A DNA stretch of 64,000 bases from Heterodera schachtii. Its lineage: Eukaryota; Nematoda; Chromadorea; Rhabditida; Heteroderidae. Both the position numbers and the translations under genes were made by a program. Positions 21,014 through 33,393 of this stretch are shown piece after piece. Location of the stretch: the NCBI GenBank assembly GCA_023374025.1, contig SIJG01000009.1, positions 2,223,475 through 2,287,474 on the forward strand, written 5' to 3'. The notes beneath the pieces are model-generated. The model saw only the letters and a list, made by a program, of their open reading frames with translations, was not told where the DNA came from and searched no databases. How positions within the stretch are numbered: position 1 is the stretch's first letter; each line of letters starts with the position of its first letter.

Positions 21014-22645
21014 GTTACGATGTGCGTGTACGGTGCCTCGTGGGCCAAGGCGGTACCGTAGCCGAAAAGCTCCAATACAGTAGCGTCATGCAAAATGATG
21101 AACAAAAAATTGATGCGCACACATTCATAACAGACGCCAAAAGTATTGAGCAAATTTATTTTAATTTCAAACTGTTTATTTGCACCAATTTTCTTGTTAC
21201 GGTGAAAGCGTTTAAATGGGAAATTGTGCCAAAGCCGGATAATGATAATTATGATGATGATAGTGATCCATGGGGCTACCAAATTAAATTGAAATATGAT
21301 TTTCCACCGGTTAGTTATTTTAATTATGAAAAATCAAATGGATCAAAAGCTAAAAATATTGAATTTTCTTTAATTTTTGTTTAGTTTTTTAAATATTTTT
21401 AACCTTAATTTTAATTTATCTAATAAATCAAAAATTGTTTATATTTTTTATTATTATTCTTCATTCTTAAATTTTTTTTTAATTTTAGATTTTCTAAAAA
21501 ATATATATAGTTTTTTTAAACCAGAAAAATATATTAAAAAATTTAAAAAATCAAATGGAACTAAAAAATCTTCCATTGTAATTAATCATGCTTGATATAG
21601 TGACGGAAAATTAAAAAAATTTAATTAATCTTGCTTTTAATATAAATTTTGAGGAAAACATGTTTGGTTTTGGCAAATTTTGTGGAAAAAAAAATTAGAA
21701 AACAAAAAAAAATTTTTTTTTTTTGCGAATTACAAGCAGTGAATAATTTTGAAGCTAAAATCAAATGAAAATTTTCAACAAAAACTGCCCATAACTTTTG
21801 TTGAATTAAACCAAATTAGGTAAACATTCTTGATATCATTCGATAGGACTAAGGGTTTTCTATTAGCACACCTAAATTCCAAAAATTCCGAAATGTTTGA
21901 ACAAAGATTATAGCCATAGGTATTCAATGAACCAGGTTTTCAGACTTTTTTTGTCATAAGTTTTTTAAAACTTAGCCCTAATTTTTTGAAATTTTGCAGG
22001 CTAATAGAGGAAGGATAGGGATAGTGAATGATACCAAGATCACTTTATTTTGTTCGTTCTAAGAATGTTTTGATCAGAATTTTTGATGATCAAAATAATT
22101 TTATTTTTAAACAAGCAATTTTAGACATTTTTGGATATTTTTTTGAAAATTTAGCCAAATTTTTTCAAACTTTACAGGCTAATAGAAAACTCTTTGGGCT
22201 TTTGAATGATATCAAAAATGTTTAGTTTAGTTGATCTTGACAAAAGTTATGGCCAGTTTTTGTTGAAAATATTCATTTGAAGGCTTTTTATATAACCTTT
22301 CAGCAATGTGAAAATTGGCAATTAAAACAGAAAATTAAATAAATTTAATTCTAATTTCAGCATTTTTTCATTGAGGATAAACGGATTAAAGTCGATGAAC
22401 AAAGCCATGCGACAAATTTTACACTTGATTTTGGCAAACATTTCATTCTCAATTTGAGTCCAGCACTCAAAATGAAAGCATTTTATGAGGTCGAAATTTT
22501 ATGTCACGCAAATTTGGAACAATTAGTCATCAATCACTTTAAATGTGCCTCAAATGAATGTAAAGAAATCATTTTTTTGCGCGAAAAACAATGCAACTTC
22601 AATGAATATGATGTAAATGTTTGTGCATGGAATAATTTAAAAGAG
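21014..22645 (+). CDS. Unrecognised protein, two internal exons (partial gene)
   Basis: Exon a (21,014-21,309) follows an attcag acceptor and reads YDVRVRCLVGQGG..KIDAHTFITD..WEIVPKPDND..YDFPP, ending at CCG|gttagt in phase 0. Exon b (22,361-22,645) follows ctaatttcag, reads HFFIEDKRIKVDEQ..FILNLSP..CHANLEQLVINHFKCASNECKE..CAWNNLKE and ends at GAG|gtgcga, also in phase 0. The matching phases and amino-acid composition support real coding sequence. Exon b has five Cys, suggesting an extracellular or secreted domain. The 5' and 3' ends are not found; the segmental duplication at 22,857 may have truncated it. I do not recognise the family. Confidence 0.4.
21761..22290. repeat. Inverted-repeat (foldback) element inside an intron
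   Basis: Left aaaattttcaacaaaaactg..cccataacttttgttg; right caaaagttatggccagtttt..tgttgaaaatattcattt. It lies in the 1.05-kb intron between the two exons of the unrecognised gene. It is related to 4,396-4,690. No clear target duplication was seen. Confidence 0.5.
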
Positions 22646-22856
22646 GTGCGAACATTAGAATTAATTAATTAATCATCGCAAAAGTTTTTTTAATTGAACT
22701 AGTTTAATTATAGAATTTTATTTAATAATTAAATCTATTAATAATACGATGAAAATAATGCAATTCTAACACAAAGAATTGTAATTAATCTAATAATTTA
22801 TAGCGTTACAAAAAAAAATAAAAAAAATTGTCAATTCTTTGTACATTTCGAATAAT

Positions 22857-23587
22857 TCAGTTCAATACTCAGATAAAATGTCAGACAGAAACCGAAACTT
22901 AAAGCGCTGCAAATAAATGTTTATCGTAGCCAAATACAGTCGGATTTTGCATTTGCTATGACTGAAAACGGTGGTAATTAATTAATTTATTAATTAATAT
23001 TTTAAAATTCATTTCTTACATTTCATCAAATACAATTCCAAGCATTCTGTCAATTCCAATAAAAAGCATGTCGGATAAATGCCTCCTAAATTTTAAATTA
23101 TTAAAATTTATTATAAACCTGAGCAGATTACCTAACCCAAAACAAAGAAATCATTAAAATCTTTGCCGCCAAACGATACTCAATGAAATTTTGTCCAGAA
23201 AATGCTGTATAACCAAAAGAAAATGGCCAAACTGATGGAGCATTTCGAAAAAGGAGCAAAGTGCCAAAAGGTAGTTAACGGTGCCACGGAATGACCTAAT
23301 TAAGGTAATTAGGGTTCAATTAAAACAACAATTAATATATTATTTCGCGCACTTGTTAAATATGTTACACCAATAACAGAAGAATTGAAAATGATGCCAA
23401 ATATGGCGATGATGCCATAAGTCAGAGCGCAACCAATTAGTGACCAGCTGGGAGTGACATCTTTGAAGGCCAAATAAAACTGCAAAAATAAAAAAAAATG
23501 CCAAAATTATGAGTGTAAAATTGAGTCTAAAAATTTAATGGTTTTTGTTCTTATTTTGTCAGTGCTTACTGTATCGTTATTGATCAT
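22857..23587 (-). pseudogene. Srsx-like receptor E2, exons 1-5
   Basis: Direct-duplicate partner of E1, with start ATGATCAATAACGAT at 23587. Exon 2 is open here (VTYLTK, TAT where E1 has TAA). Exon 4 lacks one base (agcatgtcgg versus agcattgtcgg), exon 5 has one extra T, and exon 5 stops at the duplication boundary, so exons 6-8 are missing. Confidence 0.7.
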
Positions 23588-26358
23588 TACGGTGAAGGTT
23601 TGATTTTGATTTATTGAAATATTTCAGCTATATTTATTTTCAGAAATTCATAATTAAAATAAATTATTAGCATAGATCAAAAAATAGGATGTGTATATCA
23701 TATGATAAAAAATTATTTTGCATCAAAAATTATAAAAAAATGAAAAATTTAGGCAATTAAACAATGGAAACCCAATTATTTAACAAATTTCATCTTTTAT
23801 AAAATCGAAAAAAAATTAGAAATGAAAGAAAAAAGACAATGAACTCTGCTTGGAGTTAAAAAAATGTACAAATTATAGATATGAAAGATTTTATTTCCCA
23901 AAAATAATCCTAAATATTTTAATTGTTTAGTTTATCAGGTGCTTACTGTATTGTTATTATGTCGGTCAATTACGGTGAAGGTTTAATTTTGATATTTATA
24001 GCAATTATTTCAGCTAATTTATTTTCAAGAAAACTTTTATTAAATAAAGGTATTGTTTAATTGTAATAAAATATTCAGCATCAAAAATTCAAAACATTTG
24101 TAAAAATGGCCCCAAAAACGATGAGAAAAATGCAAATTAAGAGCGAGGTTGCCTTTTTTCATGTAAAAATCGAATACTAAATGTCCATTTTCAACCGAAA
24201 CTGAATGTTCGCGACTGTTAATCGAAGGGGCTAAAGCTATTATAAAAGATACAAAGTGTCTTTCCAATCTGTAAAAGGATGGCTAAAAAATGATGGATTT
24301 GAATCTGGGCTGGGCGTAATTACGAATTAAGGAAATTACGGTCTTTTGGACCCCGTACAAAAAACCAAAAATAGGCACTAAAAAATGGAAATATGCACTA
24401 AAAAGCATATATTTAGGGGGCAGATATTTTCGCGCCGGGTCGTTTTCGCGCCAGCCGAGTTTTTGAACTATATAATTTTCATTCTTATAGCCAAAAGTAC
24501 AAAAAAAGTAAATCAGAAACCAGATTTTCAGTCTTTTTTGGCCATAACTTTTTGAACCTTAACACAATTTTTGCAGTTTAGGGATGTAAAAGGATAAAAC
24601 TATCGCTCAGGCTAAAAATAGGCAAAAATAAAAATTAATTTTTTAGCCTGTTTTGGCGCAAAATATTTTACAATTGCACTCAAATCTTCAAAATTTTCCT
24701 CGGTGGCGACTGTCCGCACCGCCGGACCCGGCCCAATCTTTTAATATGTTTTGAAATTGCTTTTAAGGGTGTAGTAGAGAACGGCACTTTGAAAAAAAAG
24801 CCTAACCTGGACTTGGATGGATAATGTCCATTTTCAACCGAAACTGAATGTCCCCGACTGTTTAATAGAAGGGCTAAAGCTATTATAAAAAGATAAAAAG
24901 TGTCTTTCCAATTTGTAAAAGTTTTGAATGAGATCATTAGGGCTAAAAAATGGATGGATTTGAATCTGGGCTGGGCGTAATTACGAATTAAGGAAATTAC
25001 GGCTTTTTGGACCCCGTACAAAAAAAACCCCAAAAATAGACACTAAAAATTGAAAATATGCACTAAAAAGCATATATTTAGGGGGCCAGGTCATTTTCGC
25101 GCCAGCCGAGTTTTTGAACTATATAACTTTTTTCATTCTTATAGCCAAAAGTACAAAAAGTAAATCAGAAACCAGATTTTCAGTCTTTTTTTGGCCATAA
25201 CTTTTTTGAACCTTAACCAATTTTTTGCAGTTTATGGGATGTAAAGGATAAACTATCGCTCAGGCTAAAAATAGGCAAAAATAAAATTAATTTTTAGCCT
25301 GTTTGGCGCAAAATATTTTACAAATGCACTCAAATCTCTTCAAAATTTTCCTCGGTGGCGACTGTCCGCACCGCCGGACCCGGCCCAATCTTTTAATATG
25401 TTTTGAAATTGCTTTTAAAGGGTGTAGAGAACGGCACTTTGAAAAAAAAGCCTTAACCTTGACTTGGGCCTGGATTTCCTGAACAAAAATCCAGGAAAAT
25501 CCAGGCCCAGGAAAAATTCACAGGTTTCCGAAAATGGCCTAGACCAGGACCTAGGAAAAACCGAGGCCTGAATCCAGGTCCAGGCCGTTCTCTAAAGAAG
25601 GGTCAATTGGATTTTTTAATAAAAATTGGTGTTTTTAAAAAAATAAAAAATTGAAAATACCAGAAATGTGTCAAAATTCGAAATTTACCAAAATATTCCT
25701 TTATATGCACAAAAAATAAATAAATTGTTCAAACAAATAAAACAATTTGAGAGAGTAATTCTCGAGTTAAATAAGGTCTGATAAATGGACTGTTAATGTT
25801 TAATGAGGGCAACTGCGTCAGAACCAAAAAATAATTAGGAAAATATTTTAATGACGAAAGAGAATTTTACTCAAATTAAAGGAGGGCTTCTTGGAAAGCG
25901 ATGATCTGCTGATGATGGTTTATTTAACATCCGTTGCGACTTTTACGCCTCAACACTTGCGCTGACAACAAAAAAGCTAATTAACATTAAACTACAAAAT
26001 GAGCCATAATTAGTTTGATAATAATTATGACACAAAACATTGCCCATGTAACACTTACAAACCAATTAATTTTCAAACTCAAAAAGCGGAAAATTGTTTG
26101 CCTACATGAATTTAGCGTGACAATTTAATGAGTTTATATTTCGAAAAATGCTCTGTACTTAATTCATAAATGTGATATGGTGAAAATAATAGTCAGCAAA
26201 ATTGGGGTAAAAAAAAATTGGCTTTTAGATTAAAACCAAAACAAATACAACTTAAAAAATGCTCTTCCCATTCAAATAAGATTTCGTAAACAATACTTTC
26301 AATTGCATTTTGGTCTTTTGGAGTTTTCATACCTTTTTTGGCGTTTTTCCTAAAAAAA
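22857..26358. repeat. 3.5-kb segmental duplication, copy 2
   Basis: Matches 6,588-10,127 throughout but is peppered with one-base deletions, mostly in homopolymers (for example cgcgactgttaatcg versus cgcgactgtttaatcg). The right boundary is in cgtttttcctaaaaaa at about 26,355, where a retroelement relic begins. Confidence 0.85.
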
Positions 26359-26359
26359 G

Positions 26360-27221
26360 CTTTCAGTGAGGCCGGGATATGCACAACGGATCAATGCCGA
26401 GACACGTTCTCCAAGCTGATCAATGCTTTCATTCGGCAAAAGCCAAACTCCTTTCATCAGTTGGTCAAAATGCCGTCAATTCTTTGGCGCCCGTGTCGTC
26501 TAATTGTCGGATGATCGCTCTTCTGATCAGCTGATAATCATGGAGATTTTCAGCAACAGCGGAATTGTAACTCTCTCGGCTTTGCCAAAACATTTCGAAC
26601 GCAGTGCCCGCAATCGCTTTGCCTCAGGCCATTCTTCAGTCGCAATATCAAATTGCTTGAAAAAGGCGTGCACCGAATCAGAACCCTTGCTTGCGTCCAA
26701 ATTCGGGATTGTGTTGAGCGTCATAGTGTAGGAAAAACTATCGAGGCTTCGAATGCCTATGCCATCATGCCATCAAAAATAAGTCCGGGATTTGGAAGGG
26801 GTCGCTCTTCGAATCCCTTTGGCCGGTGGTTAATTGCGGCATTTTGGCTGCAGTTTTGTCGTTGGTGAATCTGGTGCCCACTCTGCATCAGTGGATTGGG
26901 GTTTGTCTGTGTCCTTCGCGGAATTGGCGGTTTTTGGGCCGCATCAAAGATTGGCCTTTCGTTTTCTCCGCGGCCAATGTCTTGTTCGCCATGTTTCGCC
27001 AATTCTGCACTTCCATTTTGTCTCATCATTACTTGAAGAAGTCGACGCCGAATTTCGTTTTCATCCATTTCGATCCCGCCGTTTTTGTTGGCGAATTGCA
27101 CATTTCCTTCGTGTACAATCGACGAATTGGTCCGGCGAATCTGCTCAAAGTTGTGTTCGGTCATCCCTCTAAGCGGCGGCGATAAAATTCGGCGTTTCGA
27201 AGTCCAAGACGTTCGCAACAA
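26360..27221 (-). pseudogene. Retrotransposon gag relic
   Basis: Minus strand. The N-terminal part (27,221-26,757) is rich in Asn, Arg and Gln. It is followed in a shifted frame (26,724-26,527) by IPNLDASKGSDSVHAFFKQF..EWPEAKRLRALRSKCFGKAE, the 'v-x2-F-...-A-x-L-...-L-x-G-x-A' pattern of LTR-element gag proteins. After another one-base shift comes YNSAVAENLHDYQLIRRAI. Three or more frameshifts and no pol domain. The GC content is well above the surroundings. From 27,222 to 27,870 I see no gene. Confidence 0.6.
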
Positions 27222-27873
27222 TGCGTTAATAAGTCGGTACCAATCCTCACATATCGCAGCAATGCGTTATCAGTAGGACGAAATCGCTGAAATTCGCAAC
27301 AATGCGTTCAAAAGCAGAACAGCAGCAATGCGTTTGTTCTGGACGCTTTTTGAGTCGGCTTCTCCTCAGCAGTCAAAAATTCCACAATTCCGGCACAGCT
27401 AACTCTTCGCCAGGAGCGCCTCGTGCTAAATAAGCTTTTTGGGTCGGGGCTAAATCACTGCTTCTCCTCTACAAATATTTCCAAGACGGATACAATTCAC
27501 TTTTATTTAAAACAGCAACAATAAAAATAGTGGAAAGTCCGAGGAAAAGAATTGACCAACACAAATATATAAAAAGTGCACTGCCAACAGAATGAATTGA
27601 AGGGAAAGACGGGGGAACATATTCTGCTGGAAGGGAATGGCAAAATATCGATAGATGAGAGACAACATTGACAGACAATTAGACAAAATTGGGAAGGGAC
27701 ACTATAATTAAAACAAAATAAAACACCAAAGATCAATTTTAACACAGATACTCAAATTTAAAAACTTTTGTACGAAGTTTATAGCCCAATCAAATTCATT
27801 AATTTGCCTTATTGTGCGCTTTCATATTACAATTTCGTATGTATCATTTGTCATTACTAAAACTGTTGGAACA

Positions 27874-28275
27874 ATGGCTGATATAAACAATTGAACTGTA
27901 TGATTTCTAATTATTATTACTTTTTATTTAATTAAATATATTTTTAATGATTTAATATTAATTATTTTAGGTTCACTCAATGACACCGTTAATTACCTTT
28001 TGGCACTCTGTCATTTTTTGAAATTCTTCACCAATCTGACCACATTTTTTGTTCATTTATATCTCATTTTAAATTAGTTTGTTGGTAACCATAATGACTT
28101 TTTAATTATCTATTTGCTTGTTGGAATGGTGATAAAATTTAAATCAGCAGCGGTGATTAATATTTAATAACATCATTAATTACCCCTAATTGAGGTTTGC
28201 CTTCGGCCAATTCGATTAACAATCGCGTTTTTCGAGCGTTTTGTTTAATTATCACTGTGAACATTGGGGGCTTTT
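27874..28275 (+). pseudogene. Srsx-like receptor relic A0 (exons 1, 3, 6, 7)
   Basis: Exon 1 ATGGCTGATATAAACAAT at 27874 runs into TGA. A piece of exon 3 (SMTPLITFWHSVIF-like, with the ggcactctgtc region) at 27,970-28,060 is fused to exon 6 (IIYLLVGMVIKFKSA, 28,085-28,150). Exon 7 start follows (GLPSANSINNRVFRAFCLIITVN, 28,194-28,270). Exons 2, 4, 5 and 8 are gone. Confidence 0.6.
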
Positions 28276-28449
28276 AATCAGTGTTCGCTTTTTCTTGCTT
28301 TGATCATGTAAAAACCCATGCACACTAATTTAAAATTGAAATAAACATTTGAAATTTTAAAACTACAATTAATTAGTCCGTCCAATTTCGTGTGAAAAGC
28401 AAAATGCTGAACAGTGATGTTAAAAAAAATTATACACCATGCGTGAGAA

Positions 28450-28625
28450 AATAATTGAAAACAATATTTAGTTGGGTAAGATTTACTTGAATTTAATTTA
28501 AAAAAATATTTTTTCAATCGACCGGGCTCATTTACCAATTTTGACTTTTCATTTTGCGTGCCAAAACGAAGGCTCTGTGAATGGCACGGCATTTCAGAAT
28601 TTCTTTTGAAGTGTTACGAACAATT
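28450..28625 (-). promoter_or_regulatory. Receptor-type upstream region, minus orientation
   Basis: Minus strand reads ..ggtgccattcacagagcc.. then cttacccaactaaatattg..tcaattattttc, the same order as upstream of gene B. No receptor exons follow on this strand, so it is probably orphaned by rearrangement. Confidence 0.4.
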
Positions 28626-29036
28626 GAAACCATGGCAACTGTGGGCGTGAAGTATTGTACTATTCACACGAGCTATTACCGTTCATTTATTAATTGTTTC
28701 TAATTTTTTTTTTTTTTGCAAATTTTTTAAATGGGCATTTTATGAAATACATTGAATTTTATAACCATATCCATTCGTTTTGAAAATTCATTTTCTTGAA
28801 TTACGCACGAAACCCAAGTGTTTTTTTCCTAAAAGTTTCCTCTTTTTAGCCCAGTCTGAATTCTTACCTTTCTTGCGAATTGTTTCCAATTTTCTCTATA
28901 TCATTTTTTTTTATTAAATATTTTAAAACAAATTTTATAATGAGTCATTTGATGCTCAGCAAGTGATGCTTTTTACATTTTTTGTAAATCTATCGCAATT
29001 AATTTTTTTTGTCTGGCTGAATTCACTTTAATTTTT

Positions 29037-29071
29037 CTTACCCAACCAAATAATAGTTTTCAATTATTTTT
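29037..29071 (+). promoter_or_regulatory. Conserved receptor upstream motif, gene A
   Basis: cttacccaaccaaataatag followed by ttttcaattattt, about 155 bp before the ATG of gene A. The same string precedes genes B, D and H and occurs at the window's right edge. Confidence 0.5.
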
Positions 29072-29223
29072 TTACATTTGGATAGAGAATTTTTTTTTTC
29101 TATAAAATAATAAAAGCTCATAATACGGCATTTTGATATTCACAAGAATTCATTCATCTGACTTATTGGGTGTATTAATATTTCAATATCTCATTATTTT
29201 GTTCATTAGTCAACTGTTGCAAT

Positions 29224-30560
29224 AATGGCTGATTTGAACATAACGGTAATTAACAAATTAATTATAATTATTACTAGTTTTTAATTTAAGTTCTTTTTGG
29301 CATTCAAAAATGAAACGCCAAACTGGAAATTGATCAGCTGTGCTTCCATAATGGGTATGATCACGACAATGGGAATTGTCCTCAATTGTTCAGTCATTTA
29401 TGTCACCATCAGGACAAAGTAATTAATTTAATAATTAATTTATTATTTATTATTTTAGGTCACTCAGTGGCACCGTTAATTACCTTTTGGCACTTTGCTC
29501 CTTTTTTGAAGTTCTTAGCGAATCTGGCCATTTTTTGTTTGTTTACATCGCATTTTCTGGACAAAATTTAATTGATTTTCGTTTGGCCACAAAAATTGTA
29601 TTTATCCCTTCATTTGGTTTTGGTAATTTATTTATAAATGTATGAATTTTTATAATTTTTAAATTATTTGTTAGGTGCTATTTACTGTGCGATGCTTTTT
29701 ACTGGCGTTGACCGACTGATTGTATTAATTTTTGATGAAATGTACGGTAATTATCCTTAATTAGTTTATTCAATTATAATTTATAGGCATAATAAATTCA
29801 AAATTCGTTTGTATTTGGCTAATGGTTACAATTATTTCTGTGTTTTATGGTTGCTTTGTCTGTTTTAATGTGCTTAATGATGGAAACTTACACAGTGATG
29901 CGGTGATCACCGGTTGCTTTGTTGACTTTTTCATGGTTAATTATAATCATAAAATTAAAAACAATTATTAATTATTTTAGTTTACGACAATCTCCCGTTT
30001 CATTATTTATTTGTTGATCATCATAACGACTTTAATTATTTATTTGATTATTGGAATGGTGATAAAATATAAATCAGCCGGTGATTAAAACGCCTAATTA
30101 GGTCATTACAATTTTTATTTCCTCTCATTTAGGTTTACCCTCGGCCGACTCAATCAATCTCCGCTGCTTTTCGTTCACTTTTTTGCATCATCACAGTGAA
30201 TATTGGAGGCTATTTCATCGGTATGCTTTTTATTGCTCTGATCAAGCATTTAATTCCGTCTCCGATCACTGTTTGGTTTATGCAAGTAATCATTGCAATT
30301 CCGCTGTACATTGGCGCGGCATCGAACGGACCCATTTTATATTTTACGAGGCAAATTAAAAATTAAAATAACTTTAATAATTAATACATATTTTTATTTA
30401 TTTATTTTACTTTAGCTCGGAATATCGACAAGCATTTCGAGACCAATTTCCAATAATATTTAAAAGAAATTTAAATGTAATTCATGTTTCTCCACAGCAA
30501 AATGGAAGCCACAATCGTTCCAACCGCAGGACGCCATTGAAATCTTTGATAAAAAAATAA
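29224..30560 (+). pseudogene. Srsx-like chemoreceptor A, frameshifted
   Basis: All eight exon positions are present, with start ATGGCTGATTTGAAC. Compared with its mirror copy F it has an extra A in exon 5 (ttggctaatgg versus ttggctatgg), an extra T in exon 7 (ctccgctgctttt versus ctccgcgctttt) and an extra G in exon 8 (ggaagccac versus ggaaccac). Each is a +1 change, so the TM4-TM7 frame is destroyed. Splice sites are intact, with the last intron using a GC donor (ACGAG|gcaaat). It is either a young pseudogene or poorly polished sequence. Intended function: chemosensory GPCR. Confidence 0.75.
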
Positions 30561-30689
30561 ATATTCTGTTTTTTAAATATGTAAACTTTCTAATCTATTT
30601 TCCTCCGTTATTCATATTAAATATTTATGTAAATATTTATTTTTTCACTATTTGTTAAATCTATCATTTTCAATGATGGTGAATTTTTC

Positions 30690-31040
30690 GTTAAATGAAA
30701 TTACAATTGTAAAAATATGAACTGAAAATGCGCATTTTTCAGCAAGAAATTACAATTGTAAAACATGAATTGAAAATGCGCCTTTTTCAGTAATGAAATT
30801 ACAATTGTAAAACATGAACTGAAAAATGCGCATTTTTCATTAATGAAATTACAATTGTAAAACATGAACTGAAATGCGCATTTTTCATTAATGAAATTAC
30901 ATTGTAAAACATGAACTGAAAATGCGCATTTTCAGTAATGAAATTACAATTGTAAAATATGAATTGAAAATGCGCCTTTTCATTAATGAAATTACAATTG
31001 TAAAACATGAACTGAAAATGCGCATTTTTCAGTAACGAAA
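30690..31040. repeat. Palindromic satellite array 1 (upstream of gene B)
   Basis: About seven units of 46-50 bp. Each has two palindromes: TGAAAAATGCGCATTTTTCA and TTACAATTGTAA. They are joined by taatgaaa on one side and aacatgaac on the other. It ends about 400 bp before the ATG of gene B. The unit is a near multiple of three without stops, which explains long spurious ORFs on both strands. Confidence 0.9.
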
Positions 31041-31395
31041 AATTTTTTAATGATGGTGACACAAAATTAATATTAAAATCAAACCATAGCAAATAATTTA
31101 CATAATTTTCGCTTATTTAAATACCGAAATTTCTTTTATTTTTATTTTTTTCAAAATCGCTTCATTTTTTAGCATTAAATTACTCAATTAGTGCAATTAT
31201 TTTTCGTCAATTATTTCCTATGAATTGGACACAATTAATAATAAACCGTAAATATTGCATGTTACAACAACCTTTTGTCATATTTTTGCACGCAATATTC
31301 GCCATGGGTTCAATTAGCGCAACATTTTAAACAAACTCATAAGTGCGGTGCCATTCTTCCACCCGAGACTTTTGAAATTAAAACGGGTGAAATTT

Positions 31396-31430
31396 CTTAC
31401 CCAACCAAATATTAGTTTTCAATTATTTTT
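31396..31430 (+). promoter_or_regulatory. Conserved receptor upstream motif, gene B
   Basis: cttacccaaccaaatattag plus ttttcaatta, ending about 20 bp before the ATG of gene B. The preceding 100 bp (gtgcggtgccattcttccac) is also shared with gene D and with the right edge of the window. Confidence 0.55.
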
Positions 31431-31451
31431 TTTATAGTAAACTATTGCAAT

Positions 31452-32750
31452 ATGGCTGATTTGAACAATTTAACGGTAATTAAATTGTTAATTATAAGTA
31501 TTATTTTTAATTTTAAGTTCCTTTTGGAATTCGCCAATGAAACTCCCAACTGGAAACTGATCAGCTGTGCTGCAATATTTGGTATCATCGCCACCATGGG
31601 AATTGTCCTCAATTTTTCAGTCATTTATGTCACTATCAGGACAAAGTAATTAAATATATTTTTAATTAATTAATATTTATTATTTTAGGTCACTCAATGG
31701 CACCGTTAATTACCTTTTGGCACTTTGCTCCTTTTTTGAAATTCTTAGCCAATCTGGCCATTTTTTGTTCGTTTACATCGCATTTTCTGGACAAAATTTA
31801 ATTGAGTATCGTTTGGCAGCAAACTTTATATACATTCCTTCATTTAGTTATGGTAATTAAAAATTTGTGTTTTTATAATTTTCAATTGTTAGGTGCAATT
31901 TTTCCTTCGATGCTTTTCACCGGCATTGACCGACTAATCGTATTAATTCTTGGTGAAATGTATGCAATTATCGCTTATTAATAAATGAACTAATGAAATT
32001 AAATTTGTAGGCATAATAAGCATAAAATACGTTTATATTTGGCAATGTTTACAATTATTTGTGCTTTTTTCGGTTGCTTTTCTACTATTTCACTGTACCA
32101 AGCTGCACAATTGCATGGTGATCTGATGATCACGGGTTGCTTTGCTGACTTTATCATGGTTGAATTAAAAAACATAAAATTAAAATAAATACTTTTAGCT
32201 TATGTCAATCGTGCATAACATTATATGTTTGTCGATACTCCTAATGATTTTAATAGTTTATTTGTTTGTTGGAATGGTGATCAAATTTAAATCAGCCGGT
32301 GATTAATTCTTAATTACATCATTGAAATTTTTAATTGCCCCTAATTAAGGTTTACCCTCAGCCGATTCGACCAATTATCGCGTTTTTCGGGCTCTTTGTT
32401 GTATCATCATAGTGAATGTTGGAGGCTATTTAATCTGTTTGCTTTTTGTTACTCTGATTAATCACTTAATTCCTTCTCCGATCACTGCTTGGATTGTGCA
32501 AGTAATCACTGCAATTATGTTGAACATTGGCGCCGCATCGAATGGACCCATTTTATATTTTACGAGGCAAATTAAAAATTAAAATAATTTTAATAATTAA
32601 TACATATTTTTATTTATTTATTTTTACTTTAGCTCGGAATATCGACAAGCATTTCGGGATGAATTTCCAATAATATTTAAACGAAATTTAAATGTAATTC
32701 ATGTTTCTCCACAGCAAAATGGAACCACAATCGCCCCAACCGCAGGATAA
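31452..32750 (+). CDS. Srsx-like chemoreceptor B, complete
   Basis: Exons 31452-31475, 31518-31645, 31689-31852, 31893-31959, 32011-32158, 32199-32298, 32350-32566 and 32633-32750; 966 nt, 321 aa, no frame break. Extracellular N-terminus MADLNNLT; TM1 ATMGIVLNFSVIYV; NGTVNYLLALCSFFEIL leads into TM2-3; TGIDRLIVLI follows TM3; LHGDLMITGCFADF lies in the TM4 to TM5 loop; TM6 RALCCIIIVNVGGYLI; TM7 ASNGPILYFT-SSEYRQAF; hydrophilic tail HVSPQQNG. The last intron has a GC-AG boundary (ACGAG|gcaaat...ctttag). A palindromic satellite lies 0.4 kb upstream. Mirror copy H is almost identical. Predicted chemosensory GPCR; the class is judged by motif, not search. Confidence 0.85.
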
Positions 32751-33006
32751 TACCGTCGCAAATCATAGATAAAAAATAATAATTTTTAAGTGTGTATAAT
32801 TTTTTATCATTATATTTTCTCTTATTATTTGCAACTAAATAATATATTTTTTATATTATTCAACTTTTTCAATTTTGGTAAATTTTTGTCATTTTCGAAA
32901 TCTGTGAATTTTGCTTTTATTTAACGTACTTATCACTAAACAAATATTAGTCAATTCTTTTATTCGTTTTACCTTTCTCGGTTTTTGAATTTATGAACCA
33001 TAATTA

Positions 33007-33075
33007 GGGCATTCCGTGGCATTTTTAATTATCTTTTGGCACTTTATTTGTTTTTTGATTGCTTTGCCAAATGCT
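33007..33075 (+). pseudogene. Receptor exon-3 relic
   Basis: Follows attag with ggcattccgtggcatttttaattatcttttggcactttatttg, i.e. (S)FRGIFNYLLALYLFFD. It is mirrored at 41,462-41,517. The rest of 32,770-33,390 is AT-rich with no gene. Confidence 0.45.
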
Positions 33076-33393
33076 AAATTAATTTGCTTAGAAAATTATT
33101 TGAAATGTTTTTAATATGTAAATGAAATATTCGTTTATTTTAAAGAATAAAGCGCCAAAATTGGCGAAACACTGAATTATTTTTCAATAAATAATTTTTA
33201 GACATTGGAATAACCAACCATTCGGCAATAATTTTTTACACTATTCTACTTTATGTATCCAATTATTGGTAATTTTTTTTTTCAATTTTTTATTTTCAAT
33301 TTTTATTATTGAAATGTTTTAAATGTCAAATCATAAAGAAGAATGACGAAATATTTGTTGGAAATGATTAATGATTCATCCATTTGTGACCAT

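Noticed and set aside
30690..31040. CRISPR-like array of repeats
   Set aside because: Units are contiguous with no unique spacers, the host is eukaryotic, and units contain two palindromes.
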